DNA of 64,000 nt from Petrocella sp. FN5 (GTDB taxonomy: Bacteria; Bacillota; Clostridia; Lachnospirales; Vallitaleaceae), in assembly GCF_029210395.1 (NCBI RefSeq), contig NZ_JARGDP010000001.1, forward strand, positions 109,200-173,199. Direction: 5' to 3'. Position 1 is the first letter of the stretch, and every line of letters starts with the position of its first letter. The notes beneath the pieces were generated by a model. The model searched no databases. It was not told the origin of the DNA and saw only the letters and a program-made list of their open reading frames with translations. This document shows positions 25,566-34,349 of this stretch, one piece after another. The translations under genes were made by a program, and so were the position numbers.

Positions 25566-26678
25566 ATGGCAAGTTTATCTTTAAAAGGTATTAAAAAAGT
25601 ATATCCTGGAAATGTAACAGCGGTACAGGATTTTAGTCTTGATGTTGAAGACAAGGAGTTCATCATCTTTGTTGGACCATCCGGATGCGGCAAGTCTACA
25701 ACACTAAGGATGATTGCAGGCCTTGAAGACATCAGTGAAGGCGAACTTTATATTGGTGATAAAAGGGTTAATGATGTAGAACCCAAAGATAGGGACATTG
25801 CTATGGTTTTCCAAAACTATGCTCTATACCCACACATGACCGTTTATGATAACATGGCTTTTGGGCTAAAATTACGTAAAACACCAAAGGCGGAAATAGA
25901 CAGACGCGTTCAAGAAGCAGCAAAGATTCTCGGCATAGAAGTATTATTAGATCGTAAACCGAAGGCTTTATCAGGTGGCCAAAGACAACGTGTTGCCATG
26001 GGACGTGCAATTGTAAGAGAACCTAAGGTATTCCTTATGGACGAACCTTTATCCAACTTAGATGCTAAATTAAGGGTTCAGATGCGTGTTGAGATTTCCA
26101 AGCTACACAGAAGACTTCAAACAACAATTATCTATGTTACCCATGACCAAGTAGAGGCTATGACCCTAGGTACAAGAATTGTCGTTATGAAAGACGGAAT
26201 AATTCAGCAATGTGATTCTCCTTCAAATTTATATGAAAGACCTAACAATGTATTTGTTGCCGGTTTTATTGGTTCACCACAAATGAACTTTATAGAAGCA
26301 AAGGTGGAAAAAAACGATAATGAAGTGACACTACTTTTTGGCACCAACTCAGTTATATTGATAGAAGAAAAAGCACAAAAACTCATTGATGGTGGCTATG
26401 TTGGCAAAGAAATTATTTTAGGCATTCGTCCAGAGGATATTCATGACGAAGACGCTTTTATATCATCTCACCCAGGTGCTTTGGTTAATTTCGAAGTTAA
26501 TGTTACAGAAATGCTAGGCGCAGAGATTATCTTGATTGGCTCAGTTGATAATTATGATTGCACCGCTCGAGTAGGTCCAAGATCAAAAGCTAAACCAGGT
26601 GAAACTGTAACGGTAGCATTTGATTTGAAAAGACTACATATATTTGATAAAGAAACAGAGCAAGTCATTACAAACTAG
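25566..26678 (+). CDS. msmX: MsmX/UgpC-type sugar ABC transporter ATPase
   Basis: A 370-residue ATPase of the carbohydrate-uptake (MalK/MsmX/UgpC) type. The nucleotide-binding domain has Walker A GPSGCGKSTT, signature LSGGQRQRVAMGRA, Walker B VFLMDEPLSNLD and the H-loop YVTHDQVEAM. A C-terminal TOBE/OB regulatory region (about 240-370) contains GIRPEDIHDE. ATG 25566 is preferred, with AAGGGGG 11 bases before it; the 18 extra residues upstream lack the family pattern. No permease or binding protein lies nearby, which is usual for MsmX: one ATPase energises several sugar importers encoded elsewhere. Confidence 0.93.
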   Translation: MASLSLKGIKKVYPGNVTAVQDFSLDVEDKEFIIFVGPSGCGKSTTLRMIAGLEDISEGELYIGDKRVNDVEPKDRDIAMVFQNYALYPHMTVYDNMAFGLKLRKTPKAEIDRRVQEAAKILGIEVLLDRKPKALSGGQRQRVAMGRAIVREPKVFLMDEPLSNLDAKLRVQMRVEISKLHRRLQTTIIYVTHDQVEAMTLGTRIVVMKDGIIQQCDSPSNLYERPNNVFVAGFIGSPQMNFIEAKVEKNDNEVTLLFGTNSVILIEEKAQKLIDGGYVGKEIILGIRPEDIHDEDAFISSHPGALVNFEVNVTEMLGAEIILIGSVDNYDCTARVGPRSKAKPGETVTVAFDLKRLHIFDKETEQVITN

Positions 26679-26695
26679 ATTAAACCAAATTAAAT

Positions 26696-26735
26696 GAGAG
26701 GGAATGCACAAAAATGTGTATTTCCTCTTTTAATT
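26696..26735 (+). terminator. Terminator after msmX
   Basis: An AGAGGGAATGCAC arm pairs with GTGTATTTCCTCT (one bulge), followed by TTTTAATTTT. Confidence 0.82.
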
Positions 26736-26828
26736 TTGAATAATATGCTATAGAATAGAATTAGGTTTAGCTCGAAATGAATTGTAGCTATACGAGTAGC
26801 TCAATATTGAGTATAAGGAGACTATCAT

Positions 26829-27920
26829 ATGATATCTAATCAAATATTGCAAACGACCATTGACGGACTTAAAACCATAACAAGAATTGAACTCAGTGTT
26901 ATGGATGCAGAAGGTAAAGTAATAGCCGCAACAGAAGAAGATAAAATGGATGAATACAATTTTGCTGTTCCTGATTTTGTAAACTCTCAGGCAGAAAGTC
27001 AGTTGGTTCAAGGATACCAGTTTTTCAAAGTCTTTGATGACAATACAGTTGAGTATGTTATATCAGCAAGAGGTGAGGCAGAAGATGTATATAAAATTGG
27101 AAAGATTGCATCCTTTCAGATCCAAAATTTACTAGTGGCTTACAAAGAACGTTTTGATAAAGACAACTTTGTTAAGAATCTTCTGCTGGACAATTTATTG
27201 CTGGTCGACATTTATAACCGTTCCAAAAAACTTCATATTGACACGGATGTTAAACGTGTTGCTTTTATTGTTGAAACAAAAATGGAAAAAGACAATAACG
27301 CTCTTGAAGTGGTTAGAAATATATTCCCATCTAAAACCAAGGAATTTATAACAGCTGTAGATGAGAAAAACATTATACTAGTTAAGGAACTAAAAGAGGC
27401 CGATGGCCAAGAGGAAATAGACCGTATTGCAAAAATGATTCTGGACACCTTAAATGCTGAAGCTATGAGTTCGGTTTTTATAGCCATCGGTACAGCAGTA
27501 CGGGATATTAAGGATGTATCAAGGTCTTATAAAGAAGCAAAGATGGCATTAGAAGTTGGCAAGATTTTTTATACAGAAACCCATATTATGGCTTATAGCC
27601 GTTTAGGTATTGGACGTCTAATCTATCAACTGCCCATTCCTTTATGTAAGATGTTTATATCCGAAATATTCCAAGATAAATCACCGGATGATTTTGATGA
27701 AGAAACATTATCCACCATTAATAAGTTTTTTGAAAACAGTCTTAATGTTTCAGAAACGTCCAGACAGCTTTATATCCATAGAAACACTTTAGTGTATCGT
27801 TTAGATAAGCTACAAAAAAACACTGGATTGGATTTGAGAGTTTTTGAAGATGCAATAACTTTCAAGATTGCTTTAATGGTCGTAAAATACATGAAATACA
27901 TGGTTGAATCTGATTATTAG
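26829..27920 (+). CDS. CdaR/PucR-type transcriptional regulator
   Basis: A 363-residue regulator. An N-terminal sugar-diacid-recognition-like domain (about 1-130) begins ISNQILQTTIDGLKTITRIELSV. A central GGDEF-like CdaR domain follows (about 135-270, AIGTAVRDIKDVSRSYKEAK). The C-terminal PucR-type helix-turn-helix (about 300-355) carries LNVSETSRQLYIHRNTLVYRL. Relatives respond to sugar acids or purines and act as activators. AAGGAG lies about nine bases before ATG 26829. It follows the orphan MsmX-type ATPase but a terminator lies between them, so they are separate units; a link to carbohydrate uptake is only suggested by position. Confidence 0.87.
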   Translation: MISNQILQTTIDGLKTITRIELSVMDAEGKVIAATEEDKMDEYNFAVPDFVNSQAESQLVQGYQFFKVFDDNTVEYVISARGEAEDVYKIGKIASFQIQNLLVAYKERFDKDNFVKNLLLDNLLLVDIYNRSKKLHIDTDVKRVAFIVETKMEKDNNALEVVRNIFPSKTKEFITAVDEKNIILVKELKEADGQEEIDRIAKMILDTLNAEAMSSVFIAIGTAVRDIKDVSRSYKEAKMALEVGKIFYTETHIMAYSRLGIGRLIYQLPIPLCKMFISEIFQDKSPDDFDEETLSTINKFFENSLNVSETSRQLYIHRNTLVYRLDKLQKNTGLDLRVFEDAITFKIALMVVKYMKYMVESDY

Positions 27921-27967
27921 GATTATAGATTCAAAATAGTTATTCGGTTTTGATTCTCTAGAACATG

Positions 27968-28006
27968 AAAAGCAAGTTTGGTGTTGATAACCAAGTTTGC
28001 TTTTTC
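27968..28006 (+). terminator. Terminator after the CdaR-like regulator
   Basis: 27968-27982 pairs with 27990-28004 (two G-U wobbles) around a seven-base loop, then TTTTT. Confidence 0.78.
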
Positions 28007-28147
28007 TAAGACACATACTTTTATGGTTTTGACAAATTGACCAATGACTAGAAAGATTCACATAAGTGACTTAACATAACTTGTTAGAAGAATGAATGCA
28101 TTTTTTTAAAGAAGTTCAGTTGGCTTAAAGGCGCTGGGAGGCTTAAA

Positions 28148-28834
28148 ATGATTCGATTAGAAAATGTGACAAAAGTGTATCCAAATGGTGTAAAAGCTTT
28201 GGATGACGTGTCATTTGAGATAGAAAAGGGAGCCTTTGTATTTATTGTCGGAAGTTCAGGCTCTGGGAAATCAACACTTATTAAAATGCTAATGAAGGAA
28301 ATCAATCCGACAAGTGGTAATCTCTATATTGAAGAAAAAGATATTACCAAGTTAAGAAGAAGTAAGATACCAAAATTAAGAAGAAGTATTGGTGTTGTAT
28401 TTCAGGACTTTAGATTGTTGGAAAAAATGACGATATATAATAATGTAGCCTTTACTTTAAAGGTGACTGAAGCACCAATAAGAACCATACGACGGAATGT
28501 ACCGATGGTGCTCTCCCTTGTGGGATTGTCGCAAAAAGCAAATATGCATCCGAAACAGCTTTCAGGTGGTGAGCAGCAAAGAGCAGCCTTAGCAAGAGCG
28601 ATTGTCAACAATCCTCCGATTTTGCTTGCAGATGAACCAACGGGAAACCTAGATCCAAAAACATCTTGGGAGATTATGAAGTTGCTCTTGGACATCAATC
28701 TAAGAGGGACAACCGTCGTAGTGGTAACCCATGACAAGGAAGTTGTAAACTCGATGAAAAAGCGCGTCATAACCCTTAGAGAAGGTCGTGTCATCAGAGA
28801 CATGCAAAAGGGGGATTACGGCTATGAAAATTAG
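28148..28834 (+). CDS. ftsE: Cell division ATPase FtsE
   Basis: A 228-residue ABC ATPase with Walker A GSSGSGKST, signature LSGGEQQRAALARA, Walker B ILLADEPTGNLDP and the H-loop VVTHDKEVV. The FtsE-specific VFQDFRLLEKMTIYNNVAF Q-loop region identifies it. With FtsX it forms a membrane complex that couples ATP hydrolysis to activation of peptidoglycan hydrolases during division or elongation. It overlaps ftsX by 11 bases. GGGAGG lies six bases before the ATG. Confidence 0.96.
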   Translation: MIRLENVTKVYPNGVKALDDVSFEIEKGAFVFIVGSSGSGKSTLIKMLMKEINPTSGNLYIEEKDITKLRRSKIPKLRRSIGVVFQDFRLLEKMTIYNNVAFTLKVTEAPIRTIRRNVPMVLSLVGLSQKANMHPKQLSGGEQQRAALARAIVNNPPILLADEPTGNLDPKTSWEIMKLLLDINLRGTTVVVVTHDKEVVNSMKKRVITLREGRVIRDMQKGDYGYEN

Positions 28835-29732
28835 AACGATTTTTTATTTAATGGGCCAAGGTTTTATGAACATCATTAAAAATCAGCTCATGTCCTTCGC
28901 TTCTATTACGACCATATCAGCCTGTATATTTATGGTTGGCATTTTTTATACGGTGAGTGTCAATATGGATTATATGTTAGAGGCGATAGAAACAACCATG
29001 GGGATGACAGTGTTTTTTGATGAAGGTACAAGCGAGGAGCAAATTATAGAAATACAGAACCTTCTAGAAGCAAGAAATGAAGTCCATAAAGTGAATTATA
29101 TATCACCAGAGGAAGCTTGGACGAGTTTTAAGAATGAATATTTTTCAGGAAAAGAGGATCAACTGGCAGGTTTCGAAGGTGAAAATCCATTAAAAGACTC
29201 AGCATCTTTGGAAGTTTATTTTGCTAGACTAGAAACTCAAAAGGATTTGGTTGCATACATTGAAGCACTGCCGAATGTCAGAAATATTAGGCAAGCAGAG
29301 CAGGTTGTTGAAATCATGCAAAGTTTCAATACATTGGTGCGTTATGCTAGCCTTGTTTTAGTAGCCATTTTACTAATTATTTCTATATTCTTGATATCCA
29401 ATACCATACGACTTGGTATATCAACAAGGCAAAAAGAAATCGAAATCATGAAGTATATTGGAGCAAAAGATGCTTTTATAAAAGGTCCATTTATTATAGA
29501 AGGTGCCATTATTGGCATTATAGGAACGGTAATCCCATTATCCATTATTTATGTATTCTATGAAAAAGTCATTGAACTTGTAACGACTGAGTTTGTGCTA
29601 ATCAGTAATTATTTAATCTTTATGAACATTTTTGACATATACAAAAACTTAGTACCAGTGGCGGCATTATTTGGAATTATGATTGGACTCATTGGAAGTC
29701 GCGTAACAATCCACAAATATTTAAAAGTATAG
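28824..29732 (+). CDS. ftsX: Cell division membrane protein FtsX
   Basis: A 302-residue permease-like partner of FtsE. There is an N-terminal helix (about residues 20-45), a large extracellular domain (50-165) that would bind the PcsB-like hydrolase, then three helices (about 170-200, 220-245, 270-295) of the FtsX/MacB type with RLGISTRQKEIEIMKYIGA between them. ATG 28824 is chosen over 28788 because GGGGG lies seven bases before it and the extra residues lie inside ftsE. Its gene order ftsE-ftsX-hydrolase-ctpA is typical for Gram-positive bacteria. Confidence 0.95.
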   Translation: MKIRTIFYLMGQGFMNIIKNQLMSFASITTISACIFMVGIFYTVSVNMDYMLEAIETTMGMTVFFDEGTSEEQIIEIQNLLEARNEVHKVNYISPEEAWTSFKNEYFSGKEDQLAGFEGENPLKDSASLEVYFARLETQKDLVAYIEALPNVRNIRQAEQVVEIMQSFNTLVRYASLVLVAILLIISIFLISNTIRLGISTRQKEIEIMKYIGAKDAFIKGPFIIEGAIIGIIGTVIPLSIIYVFYEKVIELVTTEFVLISNYLIFMNIFDIYKNLVPVAALFGIMIGLIGSRVTIHKYLKV

Positions 29733-29745
29733 GGGGCGGTGTATT

Positions 29746-30873
29746 TTGAAGAAAAAATTTCTAGTCTTAGCCTTGCTGATGATGAGCCTAATACTTGGAA
29801 CCCATGTTCATGGCTCTAAGATGGAAGAGTTAGAAAAGAAAAAAGAAAACATAGAAAAAGAGTTTGAGACAGTCCAAAAGAATTTGGCAAACACAAAGAC
29901 AGAGCTAAAGGTGGCCCTTCAGTCTATAGAAAAGATTGAAGTGGATATATTGGATACTGAATTCCTTCTGAATGATCTTAATCGTCAGATAGAAACCAAA
30001 CATATAGAAATAGAAGATACACTGATTGAACTCAATAACATCAAGCAGGAAAAAGACATACTCAATGAACAGGCTAAAGATAGAATCAAGGTTATGTATG
30101 AGTATGGTAATTCAGGCTATTTAGAAGTTTTATTTGCCTCTAAGGATATGGTAGACTTTTTTAACCGATTGGAGTACATAAATCGATTGTTGGAGTTTGA
30201 CAATAAACTATTTAAAAACCTAGAGGATATTGAAGTATCAATAACAGAGAAAGAAGCTAAACTTAAGGCAGAAGAAGTTCAACTTAGCCATATGTCTGCT
30301 GAAACAAACCTTAAGAAGATTCAGCTTGAGGACAAGATTCTTACAAAGAATCAAGAAGTTGCCAATTACTCAGAAGACCAAAAAGTCTATGAAAATATGA
30401 TGATTGAGTTAGAGAAAGCTGAGAAAGCTGTTGATGCAGAAATAAAAGAGCTCATTAGGCGTAGTACTTTAGTCTATAAGGGAGGGAAAATGGAATGGCC
30501 TGTTCCGGGTTGGTATAGAATATCTTCACCCTTTGGGCCTAGGGTTCATCCGATTTTCAAAACGACAAGAATGCATAACGGTATAGATATTGCCGCACCC
30601 GGTGGCATACCCATAACAGCAGCTGAAAAAGGTGTGGTCATACTGTCTAAGTACAGTAGTTCTTATGGTAACTATATTATTATTGACCATGGTAGTGGTT
30701 ATGCCACTATATATGCCCATTGTTCTAAGCTTCTAGTAACAACAGGACAGGCGGTTACAAGAGGTGAGAAGATTGCCGAGATTGGTTCAACAGGCTGGTC
30801 AACAGGTAATCATCTACATTTTGGTATACAGATACATGGGGAATGGGTGGATCCCATGCTTTATGTAAAGTGA
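29746..30873 (+). CDS. PcsB/EnvC-like murein hydrolase (coiled coil + M23 peptidase)
   Basis: A 375-residue secreted protein. A signal peptide (residues 1-23, ending LGTHVHGSK) is followed by a long coiled coil (about 25-240) and a C-terminal LytM/M23 zinc peptidase (about 255-370) with SPFGPRVHP, MHNGIDIAAPGG, YAHCSKL and HLHFGIQI, which supply all the expected His/Asp zinc ligands. The coiled coil is the FtsX-docking part in PcsB and EnvC. Unlike EnvC, the catalytic motifs are complete, so this may cut cross-links itself. The start is TTG 29746, with AGGGGGCGG upstream. Confidence 0.93.
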   Translation: MKKKFLVLALLMMSLILGTHVHGSKMEELEKKKENIEKEFETVQKNLANTKTELKVALQSIEKIEVDILDTEFLLNDLNRQIETKHIEIEDTLIELNNIKQEKDILNEQAKDRIKVMYEYGNSGYLEVLFASKDMVDFFNRLEYINRLLEFDNKLFKNLEDIEVSITEKEAKLKAEEVQLSHMSAETNLKKIQLEDKILTKNQEVANYSEDQKVYENMMIELEKAEKAVDAEIKELIRRSTLVYKGGKMEWPVPGWYRISSPFGPRVHPIFKTTRMHNGIDIAAPGGIPITAAEKGVVILSKYSSSYGNYIIIDHGSGYATIYAHCSKLLVTTGQAVTRGEKIAEIGSTGWSTGNHLHFGIQIHGEWVDPMLYVK

Positions 30874-30882
30874 TAAAAATCG

Positions 30883-30920
30883 AGAAAGACCATCTCATTT
30901 GAAGATGGTCTTTCTATTTA
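30883..30920 (+). terminator. Terminator after the PcsB-like gene
   Basis: AGAAAGACCATCT (30883-30895) pairs perfectly with AGATGGTCTTTCT (30903-30915), followed by a T-rich stretch. Confidence 0.85.
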
Positions 30921-30931
30921 TAATATTGATT

Positions 30932-30959
30932 TTGAATTGACATAAACAGATGCTATAAT
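30932..30959 (+). promoter_or_regulatory. Likely promoter of the ctpA-like gene
   Basis: TTGAAT (30932-30937), 16 bases, TATAAT (30954-30959). A nearby TTGACA at 30937 is too close to the -10. Confidence 0.5.
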
Positions 30960-30998
30960 ACATAACATAACATGAATAGGTGAATTAAGGAGACAGAA

Positions 30999-32207
30999 AT
31001 GAAAAGTAAAAAAAGTTTTTGGATTGGATTGGGTACTGGTATTAGCATTTCACTACTAGTAGGCGCTTTATACTTTGGCGTGCAGTCGCTACTGGATTTA
31101 ACAAAATCAGCAGGATTAGGCTTAATTGAAAGTGAATATAAAAGTCAAGATGAAAAGTTTGAAGACATCTTAGAAAAATTAAATATGTATTATCATGAGG
31201 ATATAGACCCTGATATTATGTTTAAAGAGGCCTATAAAGGTTTTGTTGATGGTGTCGGTGATCCTTATACTGTATATTTTTCTAAAGATGAATTCAAGAG
31301 TTTTACAGAAGATATTGATGGGACCTATGAGGGCATAGGCGCCTATGTAGGCTTTGGTGAAACTAAAGAGGAGCTATTAATTATTGCTCCAATGGTAGGT
31401 TCTCCAAGTGAAAAGGCGGGCCTTAAAGCCATGGACCGTTTTATTTCTGTTGATGGTGTGGATGTGTCCGGTATGACAACAGAAGAATTAGTCAAATTGA
31501 TAAAAGGTGAAAAGGGAACAACGGTGGTTATTAAGGTGAGGCGAAATGATGAAGTATTAGAGTATTCAGTAGTCAGAGATGAGATTGTTGTCCCAACAGT
31601 TAGTCACGAAATGTTGGAAAATAAGATAGGTTATTTAAGAATAGGTGGATTTGATAGGGTTACAGAAGCACAATTTATGGAAGCATTTCTTGAACTGGAA
31701 GCTCAGAATCAAGAAGGCATGATTATTGATTTAAGGTACAACGGTGGTGGATTAACTCATGTGGTAGCGGCTATTGCGGATGAACTTTTACCAAAAGGTG
31801 TAATCTATTATACGGAGGATAAAGAGGGAAACAAAGCAACGGTATATTCAGATGAGGAAAGACAATTTAAAAAGCCACTGGTAGTCTTAGTCAATCAGTC
31901 TAGTGCCAGTGCTTCAGAAATACTAGCTGGTGCAATCAAAGATCATGAGAGAGGTGTCATCGTAGGTACAACCACTTTTGGGAAAGGATTGGTACAGCAA
32001 CCGGTCATACTTAGTGATGGATCTGTGTTAAAAGTGACGGTTGCCAAATACTTCACAGCAGACGGTCATTACATCCAAGGTGTGGGGATTGAACCGGATG
32101 TTGTAGCGGAAATACCTGAATTAGAAGAAAATGCAAGGGTGCCGGACGATTGGGATCCCCAGTTGGATGTGGCAATTGATACAATTATGGACATGATAAA
32201 AGAATAA
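30999..32207 (+). CDS. ctpA: S41-family C-terminal processing peptidase
   Basis: A 402-residue membrane-anchored serine protease. A signal-anchor helix (about residues 9-32) is followed by a PDZ domain (about 105-190, APMVGSPSEKAGLKAMDRF) and the S41 catalytic domain with VNQSSASASEILAGAIKD (nucleophile Ser) and GTTTFGKGLVQ (general-base Lys). Relatives trim lipoproteins, peptidoglycan hydrolases or signalling proteins. It lies after the ftsEX-PcsB block but has its own promoter, so it is functionally rather than transcriptionally linked. AAGGAG precedes the ATG. Confidence 0.93.
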   Translation: MKSKKSFWIGLGTGISISLLVGALYFGVQSLLDLTKSAGLGLIESEYKSQDEKFEDILEKLNMYYHEDIDPDIMFKEAYKGFVDGVGDPYTVYFSKDEFKSFTEDIDGTYEGIGAYVGFGETKEELLIIAPMVGSPSEKAGLKAMDRFISVDGVDVSGMTTEELVKLIKGEKGTTVVIKVRRNDEVLEYSVVRDEIVVPTVSHEMLENKIGYLRIGGFDRVTEAQFMEAFLELEAQNQEGMIIDLRYNGGGLTHVVAAIADELLPKGVIYYTEDKEGNKATVYSDEERQFKKPLVVLVNQSSASASEILAGAIKDHERGVIVGTTTFGKGLVQQPVILSDGSVLKVTVAKYFTADGHYIQGVGIEPDVVAEIPELEENARVPDDWDPQLDVAIDTIMDMIKE

Positions 32208-32236
32208 AAAAATCTTCCGCGCAACAGAACATACGT

Positions 32237-32264
32237 TTGCTTTTTGAGGTTTATATGATATAAT
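32237..32264 (+). promoter_or_regulatory. Promoter of uvrBA
   Basis: TTGCTT (32237-32242), 16 bases, TATAAT (32259-32264). An AACAGAACATACGTTTGC stretch just upstream and over the -35 partly resembles the Firmicute LexA consensus (GAAC-n4-GTTC with GAACATACGTTT, one mismatch), which would fit SOS control of uvrBA. Confidence 0.55.
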
Positions 32265-32344
32265 ATTTGGGTAAAAGGTCAAAAAGATATCGTTGAAGGG
32301 TTAGTAAATGCGGAATGAAATATATATTGAAACGAGGTGTCATT

Positions 32345-34333
32345 ATGGCGAAATTTGATTTGGTTTCTGACTTTCAACCTACAGGGGATCAGCCGGATGC
32401 CATTGAAGCTCTTGTAAAAGGGTTCGAAAAAAATAACAAATTTGAAACATTACTTGGGGTTACAGGTTCCGGAAAAACTTTTACGATGGCCAATGTTATT
32501 CAAAAAATAGGAAAGCCTACCTTAATCATGGCCCATAATAAGACCCTGGCTGCCCAACTTTACAGTGAGTTTAAAGAGTTTTTCCCGCATAATGCAGTAG
32601 AATATTTTGTAAGCTATTATGACTATTATCAACCTGAAGCCTATGTTGCACATACAGATACATTTATTGAAAAAGACAGTTCAATCAATGAAGAAATTGA
32701 TAGACTACGGCATTCAGCAACGGCAGCTTTAGCAGAAAGAGATGATGTCATCATTATTGCAAGTGTATCGTGTATATATGGACTTGGAAGTCCTATAGAT
32801 TATGGAAAGATGGTTATATCACTAAGAAAAGGTATGTTGAAGGAAAGAGATGACATCCTAAAAAAGCTTATTGAGATTCAATACGATCGCAATGATATAG
32901 ACTTTCAAAGAGGCACATTTAGAGTAAGAGGCGATGTGGTAGAGGTTATTCCGGCAGCCATAACAGATGTTGCTTTAAGAATTGAATTCTTTGGAGATGA
33001 GATTGATCGACTACTCGAAATCAATGTTTTAACAGGCGAAGTACTTAGGGAGTTAGAACATTTACTTATTTTTCCCGCATCTCATTATGTAATTGGCGAA
33101 GAAAAACTAAATACAGCCATTGAAGCAATAGAGAAAGAAATGCTAGAAGTTGTGCAAGCTTTTAATGAAGAGGATAAGCTTCTAGAAGCTCAACGTATAG
33201 CTCAGAGAACCAACTTTGATATAGAGATGATGAAAGAAACAGGATTCTGTTCAGGTATAGAGAATTATTCAAGACATTTAACTGGACTAAAAGAAGGCGA
33301 ACCACCACATACATTAATAGATTATTTTCCTAAAGACTTTCTATTGATGATAGATGAGTCCCACATGTCAATTCCTCAAATCCGAGGTATGTATGCAGGT
33401 GACCAAGCAAGAAAAAGTACATTAGTAGAATATGGCTTTAGACTTCCTTCAGCAAAAGACAACCGACCATTAAATTTCACCGAATTCGAGTCAAAAATAA
33501 ATCAAGTTCTCTTTGTTTCTGCAACACCGGGGCCTTATGAAAAAGTGGTTCAACAATCATACGCTGAGCAGATTATACGACCCACGGGTTTGTTAGATCC
33601 TGTGGTTGAGATACGTCCTGTAAAAGGCCAAATTGATGATCTAATTCATGAAGTCCATAAGGTAACAGAAGCTAAAGGTAAGATTTTGGTGACCACTTTA
33701 ACTAAAAAGATGTCGGAAAATCTGACGGACTACATGAAAGAAATGGGCGTAAAAGTAAGATACCTCCATAGTGACATAAAAACACTAGAGCGCATGGAGA
33801 TTATAAGAGACTTGCGCTTAGATGTTTTTGATGTGCTTATCGGAATCAATCTCTTAAGGGAAGGTCTAGACATACCGGAAGTTTCCCTTGTAGCAATCGT
33901 AGATGCAGATAAAGAAGGGTTTCTTAGATCTGAGACCGCATTGGTCCAGACGATTGGACGTGCAGCTCGTAACGCTGAAGGACGGGTAATTATGTATGCA
34001 GATAAAATAACCCGTTCAATGTCCTTAGCTATAGATGAAACCAATCGAAGGCGTGGCATACAAAAAGCATACAATGAAGCGCATGGTATCACACCTGAAT
34101 CTATTATAAAAGCAGTCAGGGATATTATTAGAATATCAAAGGCTGCTGAAGAAAAAGGCAGTTATACATTAAAAAAAGATCCGGAATCTATGGACCGCTT
34201 TGAACTTGAAGTATTAATAACAAAATTATCAAAAGAGATGAAGACAGCGGCAGCAGACCTTCAATTTGAAAAGGCAGCATTACTTAGAGATGAACTACTT
34301 ATACTAAAAAAACAACTACATATTAGAGATTAA
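32345..34333 (+). CDS. uvrB: Excinuclease ABC subunit B
   Basis: A 662-residue damage-verification helicase of nucleotide excision repair. Walker A GVTGSGKT and the adjacent TFTMANV are followed by the beta-hairpin region [15 protein letters not shown] box, helicase motif VSATPGPYE, motif [11 protein letters not shown], and a C-terminal UVR motif (about 620-655) that binds UvrC. ATG 32345 is chosen because GAGGTG lies seven bases before it; the frame extends upstream to 32315 without such a site. uvrA follows after 16 bases. Confidence 0.97.
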   Translation: MAKFDLVSDFQPTGDQPDAIEALVKGFEKNNKFETLLGVTGSGKTFTMANVIQKIGKPTLIMAHNKTLAAQLYSEFKEFFPHNAVEYFVSYYDYYQPEAYVAHTDTFIEKDSSINEEIDRLRHSATAALAERDDVIIIASVSCIYGLGSPIDYGKMVISLRKGMLKERDDILKKLIEIQYDRNDIDFQRGTFRVRGDVVEVIPAAITDVALRIEFFGDEIDRLLEINVLTGEVLRELEHLLIFPASHYVIGEEKLNTAIEAIEKEMLEVVQAFNEEDKLLEAQRIAQRTNFDIEMMKETGFCSGIENYSRHLTGLKEGEPPHTLIDYFPKDFLLMIDESHMSIPQIRGMYAGDQARKSTLVEYGFRLPSAKDNRPLNFTEFESKINQVLFVSATPGPYEKVVQQSYAEQIIRPTGLLDPVVEIRPVKGQIDDLIHEVHKVTEAKGKILVTTLTKKMSENLTDYMKEMGVKVRYLHSDIKTLERMEIIRDLRLDVFDVLIGINLLREGLDIPEVSLVAIVDADKEGFLRSETALVQTIGRAARNAEGRVIMYADKITRSMSLAIDETNRRRGIQKAYNEAHGITPESIIKAVRDIIRISKAAEEKGSYTLKKDPESMDRFELEVLITKLSKEMKTAAADLQFEKAALLRDELLILKKQLHIRD

Positions 34334-34349
34334 TCACAGAGGTGAAACC

